This document shows positions 60,161-64,000 of a DNA stretch of 64,000 bases, piece by piece. The notes beneath the pieces are model-generated. The model searched no databases, was not told the DNA's origin, and worked only from the letters and a program-made list of their open reading frames with translations. Both the position numbers and the translations under genes were made by a program. The stretch is from positions 186,001-250,000 of the forward strand of contig NZ_WVUD01000002.1 of the NCBI RefSeq assembly GCF_009856865.1. Direction: 5' to 3'. Position 1 is the stretch's first letter. Each line of letters begins with the position of its first letter. The DNA is from Solidesulfovibrio aerotolerans (lineage in GTDB: Bacteria; Desulfobacterota; Desulfovibrionia; Desulfovibrionales; Desulfovibrionaceae).

Positions 60161-61084
60161 CTAGCCCCGCCCGGCCGCACGACCGGCCCGCCAGCGATCA
60201 ATCCAGCCGGCCGGGGATAACCGGCGCCGCAGGGCCGAGGGGGCATGGTCGCGCTGCCACAGGCGCAAAAACCACGCCCCGAGAAGCACCAGCCAGGCAT
60301 TGTAATCGAGCCACAGCAAAAAAAGCACCGCTCCGCTCAGCGACCCGTAGACCAGTTCGTACCGGGGCAACCCGGCCACAACCCGGGCAAAGAGGAGGCT
60401 GACCCCCCAGCCGGCCACGGCCAGGGTCGCAGAGACGCCGGCAATGGCCCGCAACGGCCGCCGCCCCGGCAAAAAGAGCCCATAGGCTGCGGCAAAAATG
60501 CCGGTCAGGCAGGCCACGCCCCACACCGCCGACCATTCGCGCCAAAAGCTGCCCCGAGGCTCCAGGCGCGGCAGATAGGCCAGATACATGGCCGCCGTCA
60601 CCGCTCCCACAAAGAGCACCCCGGCCGCAGCCCCCCAGAGTGCGCCCAGAAACCGGCCCGCCAGGGAACCGGCCGGGGGCGGCGGCGACTCCCGCCACGG
60701 CCGGGCCAGGGCCTGGCGCAGCGCCCCCAGAAAAAGCCACGACGACCACAGCACAAACAGCGCGCTCTCCAGGGAGAACCCCGGCGAGGCCCACAACAAC
60801 CGGCGCGCCCGGGACACCAGCACCTCGTCGATATACGGCGCGATGACGGCCAACTGACGGCGCAGGGCCATCTGCCCGGTCCAGCTCTCGCCAGACACCG
60901 CCCCGCACAAGGCCAGCATGGCAAAAAGCAGCGGCACGGATGAAAGCAGCGCGTAAAAAGCCAAGGCCGCCGCCTGAGTCGGGCCGCCGGCGCGCAAAAA
61001 CGCGATGATTGTTTCGCCGCCCAGTCGGACAAGCTGCCGCAGCCAGGCGGTCACGAGCCGCCGCCGGAAAATCAATCGTCTCAC
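60161..61084 (-). CDS. YihY/BrkB-family inner-membrane protein
   Basis: 307 residues from GTG 61084, immediately behind a run of eleven G (minus strand). A TTG further upstream lies in the same frame. Six transmembrane segments, with AALAFYALLSSVPLLFAMLA (family signature), YELVYGSLSGAVLFLLWLDYNAWLVLLG. BrkB/YihY proteins were first linked to serum resistance and are thought to transport or flip a lipid or organic compound; function is unsettled. The G11 tract could alter expression by slippage. Confidence 0.88.
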   Translation of the reverse strand: MRRLIFRRRLVTAWLRQLVRLGGETIIAFLRAGGPTQAAALAFYALLSSVPLLFAMLALCGAVSGESWTGQMALRRQLAVIAPYIDEVLVSRARRLLWASPGFSLESALFVLWSSWLFLGALRQALARPWRESPPPPAGSLAGRFLGALWGAAAGVLFVGAVTAAMYLAYLPRLEPRGSFWREWSAVWGVACLTGIFAAAYGLFLPGRRPLRAIAGVSATLAVAGWGVSLLFARVVAGLPRYELVYGSLSGAVLFLLWLDYNAWLVLLGAWFLRLWQRDHAPSALRRRLSPAGWIDRWRAGRAAGRG

Positions 61085-61089
61085 GGCTG

Positions 61090-61100
61090 CCCCCCCCCCC
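61090..61100 (+). repeat. C11 homopolymer tract at the BrkB start
   Basis: Eleven C on the plus strand (G11 on the minus strand) 5-15 nt before GTG 61084, over the Shine-Dalgarno position. Candidate phase-variable switch. Confidence 0.6.
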
Positions 61101-61156
61101 GGCCAAGCCCTCGCCAACGGTCAACGCCCGCCGGAAAACAGGCTCCCGGGCCGGAC

Positions 61157-61855
61157 CTACTGCGGCAGTCCCAACACCTGACGCGTCTCGGCCCGGGCTG
61201 CGGCATAGGCTTCCTGGAAGGCCGGGCTTTGTTGCAAAAACGCGGCAATGACCGTGCCGGCAATCCGGCCGGCGGCAACGTCGCTGGGGTAATGCACCCC
61301 GCCGATCTCGCGATTGAACCGATAGGCTTCGGCCCGTTCATAAATCTGCGTCGCCCGCTCCGGGACCATGTTGGCCAGGATGATGGAATCCACCGTGCCA
61401 AAGGTGGAATGGCCGCTGGGATAGGAGGCATTATTGGGCTTGGGCACGCAGGGATTAAGCGCGGGATTGCTGGCATAGGGCCTGGGCCGGTCCCAATGCT
61501 TTTTGGCCGGCCCGAGAAGCGCATCCGCGTTCTCCTTGACCTTTTCAAAAAAAGCCGTGGTCTTGGGCAGCTTCGCGGCCGTGAAATCAGCCCCGACGGC
61601 ATCGGCGAAACGAAAGACATTGCGCTCGGCATCGGCCAGGGCAAAGGCTTCCATGGCCGGGGTGCGCTCTTGTTGCAAGGTTAACAGCAGCGCCATCTCC
61701 TCCTGCTGCACGGCTGAACCCACAGCTGGCGGCGGCGGGAGCAATTTCGCGAACGCGATCTGCTCCTGGGCGACAAAGGCCGTTTCCCCGGACCAGGCGG
61801 CAAGCGGCAGGAGCACAAGCAGGAAAACCAGAAGCGAACGATTCAACTGACGCAT
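61157..61855 (-). CDS. PAP2-family acid phosphatase (class A)
   Basis: 232 residues. Signal peptide SLLVFLLVLLPLAAWSG, then class A nonspecific acid phosphatase signature: KKHWDRPRP (domain 1), PSGHSTFG (domain 2) and REIGGVHYPSD (domain 3), giving the catalytic His and Arg/Lys phosphate ligands. It removes phosphate from nucleotides or sugar phosphates in the periplasm. GAGGGGGG precedes ATG 61855. Confidence 0.93.
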   Translation of the reverse strand: MRQLNRSLLVFLLVLLPLAAWSGETAFVAQEQIAFAKLLPPPPAVGSAVQQEEMALLLTLQQERTPAMEAFALADAERNVFRFADAVGADFTAAKLPKTTAFFEKVKENADALLGPAKKHWDRPRPYASNPALNPCVPKPNNASYPSGHSTFGTVDSIILANMVPERATQIYERAEAYRFNREIGGVHYPSDVAAGRIAGTVIAAFLQQSPAFQEAYAAARAETRQVLGLPQ

Positions 61856-62199
61856 GGCAGACCCCCCTCAAAGTTGTATCAGCAGTGGAGCATGCTTCGA
61901 TGGCAGGCGCGTACGGCAACGTTTTATGGGAAACGGCCGCTGCCGTATCTACCTGCGCCAACGCAGCAAGACCTATGCAGGTACCAGGGATGGCCCGGAC
62001 TTGTCATCCTGGCGGGCTTGGCAAGCGCCCGGCGGCCCGCGCCCCAAAACGTAACCAGCCGCCCCCGGGCAGCGACCGAAAGCGAAACAGGGCGCGGGCG
62101 TACACCGGGCAAGGCAATGCCTCGCAGTCCGCGTCAATTTGCTTCGGCGGCTTGTGGAACGGATTCTGCAAAGCCTGCCCCATGCAGGGAGGTTTTGCC
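61856..62199. other. Gene-poor intergenic region
   Basis: 344 bp. No open frame with a plausible start, motif or composition stands out; no clear promoter or repeat was found except GC-rich runs. It probably holds the promoters of the acid phosphatase and of the small gene at 62200. Confidence 0.35.
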
Positions 62200-62364
62200 A
62201 TGTTCACATCAAGCATCCACGTGGAATGCGTCAGTTTTTTCGAGCCGTCCGAAGGCGTCTGGCAGGAAGAGAACGTCAAAACACCGACGCAGGACGATCA
62301 GTCCGGCCACTGCGGCGACGATGAAGAGGATTTTCTGTCGTTTTGCCGGCGTTCCGTGCTGTAG
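62200..62364 (+). CDS. Small acidic Cys-containing protein of unknown function
   Basis: 54 residues from ATG 62200, preceded by GGGAGG at good spacing. It has three Cys, a DDEEDF acidic patch and a His/Cys cluster in HCGDDEE. No known family. Strong ribosome-binding site supports translation; comparative data would be needed for confidence. Confidence 0.5.
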   Translation: MFTSSIHVECVSFFEPSEGVWQEENVKTPTQDDQSGHCGDDEEDFLSFCRRSVL

Positions 62365-62431
62365 CCGGCCTGCCTGGCCGCAACGCGCCGGGGGAAGCGG
62401 CCGCGTCACGTTCCCAACGCAGCAGTTTTTT

Positions 62432-62456
62432 GAAGGGCCGGCTCGTCCGGCCCTTC
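62432..62456 (+). terminator. Hairpin behind the small acidic-protein gene
   Basis: GAAGGGCCGG / CCGGCCCTTC, 10-bp stem, 5-nt loop, preceded but not followed by a T-run. Confidence 0.4.
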
Positions 62457-62516
62457 CCTTGGCCTCATGTCGCGTTCGGTAATTGCTGTTCTGGCTTGCC
62501 TGCCATCAATTCGCTG

Positions 62517-62572
62517 AATTTATTATTTTTATTCACAAAAAAATCATAAATGTTTTTTTGTGAACGCCACAC
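62517..62572 (-). terminator. AT-rich 56-bp hairpin element, copy 2
   Basis: 54 of 56 bases match copy 1 at 38013-38068, including the flanks AATTTATTATTTTTATTC and GTGAACGC. It is 5 nt beyond the stop (62578) of the U32-like gene, same relation as copy 1 to its gene. Confidence 0.75.
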
Positions 62573-62577
62573 GAGCC

Positions 62578-63633
62578 TTAAGCCGCAACAAAGCGCGGCA
62601 GGCTCGGATCGCGCCGGGTGAGCAGTTGTGCGGCCAGCCCGGCACACACGCTGCAAGTCTGGCAACGGCGCAGACAACCGGACGTGCGCGCATAAAAGTC
62701 CCCGGGCAGAGCTTTATTCTCCAAAACAAACCGGTCGGACAGGATCTCCGGGGTGTCCAGGAGCCACAGCAGATTGCCGTCAAACGAGCCGTCCAGATAG
62801 GCGGCCACGATGGCGCGCAAATCCGCAGCCAGCCGGCTGCGGCCGCACAGCTTGACGAAATCCACCACGCCCTCCAACTGCCCGATATCTTCGGGCCGGA
62901 TAAACGGCGAGGCCAAAAGCCGCCCCGGCTCCTGGGCAAAATCGCGCAGACAGCCCAGGTCGCGGTTCAACTCCGCCCCCACCCGGCAGGCGGTCAGACG
63001 CGACAGGGCGATATGGGCGTCGTGGGCTGATTTGTAGGGACAGGCGTACAGGCACCCTTCGTTGGCCATGACTCCCAGGCGCATTTGCGGCCATTCCCGG
63101 CGAAGTCCCGCCGCCAGCGCGGCCAGGGCGGCCGGGTCGCGGTTGAGGTCCCGGTCGAGGATGACCGACGACGGCGGACGAAAATGGGTGGAGCAAGCAG
63201 CGTCGATGATGGCGGCCGCCCGCTCGAAGCTGCCCAGACGAAAATTGATGCTCGGCACGGCGCACAGTTGCCCGGCCAGTTCCGGGGCGGCGTCCGAGAG
63301 CGCCCGCAGCAGATACTGGTCGGCATAAACCAGGCCGGTCACGGCCCCGGCCGCCACATAGCCCTCCAAGACCAAAACCAGATCGCGCAGCCGGTCGCCG
63401 CCAAGCATGTCCGGTGCGTTAAACGCGGCGTTTAAGAGGCCCAGGCGCGGCATGTCCGGCAACGCGGCCAACCCCACGGCCAGTTCCATGGGTGACGGAT
63501 CAGCCAGGCCCGGCAGCCGGGCGTCGGGCGACTCCGGCCCCAGCCGAAAATACACCCCTTCCAGGGCCTCGGCCCGCGCTGCCAGCAGAGCCGCATAGGC
63601 CGCATCAGGCACATAAGGAACCTCGAACCGCAT
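62578..63633 (-). CDS. Peptidase U32-like TIM-barrel protein with cysteine clusters
   Basis: 351 residues from MRFEVPYVPDAAYAALLAAR, with GAGGAG upstream. The C-terminal half carries NEGCLYACPYKSAHDAHI, VKLCGRSRLA and TSGCLRRCQTCSVC, a pattern of cysteines similar to the 4Fe-4S-binding sites of U32-type hydroxylases and UbiU/UbiV-like proteins. The N-terminal half is consistent with a TIM barrel. It might modify RNA, ubiquinone precursor or another substrate anaerobically. Assignment is tentative. Confidence 0.6.
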   Translation of the reverse strand: MRFEVPYVPDAAYAALLAARAEALEGVYFRLGPESPDARLPGLADPSPMELAVGLAALPDMPRLGLLNAAFNAPDMLGGDRLRDLVLVLEGYVAAGAVTGLVYADQYLLRALSDAAPELAGQLCAVPSINFRLGSFERAAAIIDAACSTHFRPPSSVILDRDLNRDPAALAALAAGLRREWPQMRLGVMANEGCLYACPYKSAHDAHIALSRLTACRVGAELNRDLGCLRDFAQEPGRLLASPFIRPEDIGQLEGVVDFVKLCGRSRLAADLRAIVAAYLDGSFDGNLLWLLDTPEILSDRFVLENKALPGDFYARTSGCLRRCQTCSVCAGLAAQLLTRRDPSLPRFVAA

Positions 63634-63870
63634 GCTCGCTCCTCGCCGCACCGGCTATTGCCCCTGACCTTGGGCGCGGCACTTTCGCCATAATGTAAAC
63701 ATACGTTAACCGCAAGACCGCCGCTTCGATTCCGGTACGAAAACGCCGGCCGGACCGGGAATCGCCAGTCTCCTTTTTGTGCCCTGCCGGGGGCGTCGTG
63801 TCAAACGCCCTTGCCTTTGCCGGCAACGTCCTTATCTTGCGTTCTTGCCGCGAAGGCGCTTGGAGGCAGG

Positions 63871-64000
63871 ATGACCGAGGCTCCCCGTATTCACATCGAA
63901 GGCGCACGCCAGCACAATCTGAAAAACCTCACCCTGGACATCCCCCGGGACAAACTGGTGGTGGTGTGCGGCCCGTCCGGTTCGGGCAAGTCCACCCTGG
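63871..64000 (+). CDS. uvrA: UvrABC excinuclease subunit A (start; truncated by window edge)
   Basis: 43 codons are visible from ATG 63871, with TGGAGG five bases before. They read [20 protein letters not shown] with the UvrA opening block and Walker [10 protein letters not shown] at residues 34-42. UvrA recognises bulky DNA damage and loads UvrB. The upstream U32-like gene is divergent, so this is the first gene of its transcript. Confidence 0.95.
   Translation, partial: MTEAPRIHIEGARQHNLKNLTLDIPRDKLVVVCGPSGSGKSTL

Overview
The window is GC-rich (about two-thirds G+C by eye), gene-dense bacterial chromosome. The gene content points to an anaerobic, sulfate-reducing Desulfovibrionaceae-type organism: desulfoferrodoxin next to ferritin, a 2-oxoacid:ferredoxin oxidoreductase, a DsrE-like protein, a Desulfovibrio-type outer-membrane porin, a Maf-type flagellin glycosyltransferase and many sensory genes. 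No phage, integrase, transposase or CRISPR array is visible. The organism call is inference; no rRNA or marker alignment was possible.

Layout. 1-7.7 kb: 3' part of a porin, a TetR regulator that looks leaderless, a secreted SASA-type esterase, an RND efflux pair (adaptor plus inner-membrane pump, no outer-membrane channel gene) and a MarR regulator. 7.8-11.7 kb (mostly minus): an eboE/eboD-like pair, trmL, a hotdog thioesterase, a small secreted protein and tRNA-Val(CAC). 11.8-18.9 kb: rfbB-rfbD (dTDP-rhamnose), then two large sensor kinases. 19.2-28.1 kb: an orphan AT-richer gene, an NlpC/P60-like secreted protein, a frameshifted methyltransferase behind a cysteine synthase fused to a degenerate cysteinyl-tRNA synthetase, a Maf protein, a metallo-beta-lactamase-fold hydrolase and an acyltransferase-3.

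28.7-33.2 kb (minus): an envelope cluster of Nth-like glycosylase, EnvC-like factor, S41 protease and divergent polysaccharide deacetylase. 33.3-41.6 kb: alr and mutL divergent, DsrE-like and SagB-like proteins, 2-oxoacid oxidoreductase, ferritin and desulfoferrodoxin. 41.8-49.4 kb: a proline-rich secreted protein with FlgO, a tandem-receiver regulator abutting PBP1C, a thiamine-binding protein, an unknown membrane protein, an amidase and CheV. 49.6-64 kb: a solute-binding protein, secreted glutaredoxin, aminotransferase, DHA2 transporter, two CPA2 antiporters around a zinc-ribbon protein and a MarR, ornithine cyclodeaminase-like enzyme, YihY/BrkB protein, PAP2 phosphatase, a U32-like protein and the start of uvrA.

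The most unusual features are: (i) a dispersed, modular intergenic repeat family (purine heptads, a GGGGGGATGATCCCCCC palindrome, a conserved tail and an end box) always placed 3' of a gene and oriented with it; (ii) a 56-bp AT-rich hairpin present twice, 24.5 kb apart, directly behind two minus-strand genes; (iii) the CysK-CysRS-like fusion; (iv) the reduced eboD-eboE pair; (v) two tandem-receiver proteins with the same residue spacing; (vi) two regulator genes whose promoters put the predicted transcript start at the start codon; (vii) a membrane-anchored deacetylase whose conserved-looking basic N-terminus has no ATG/GTG/TTG start.
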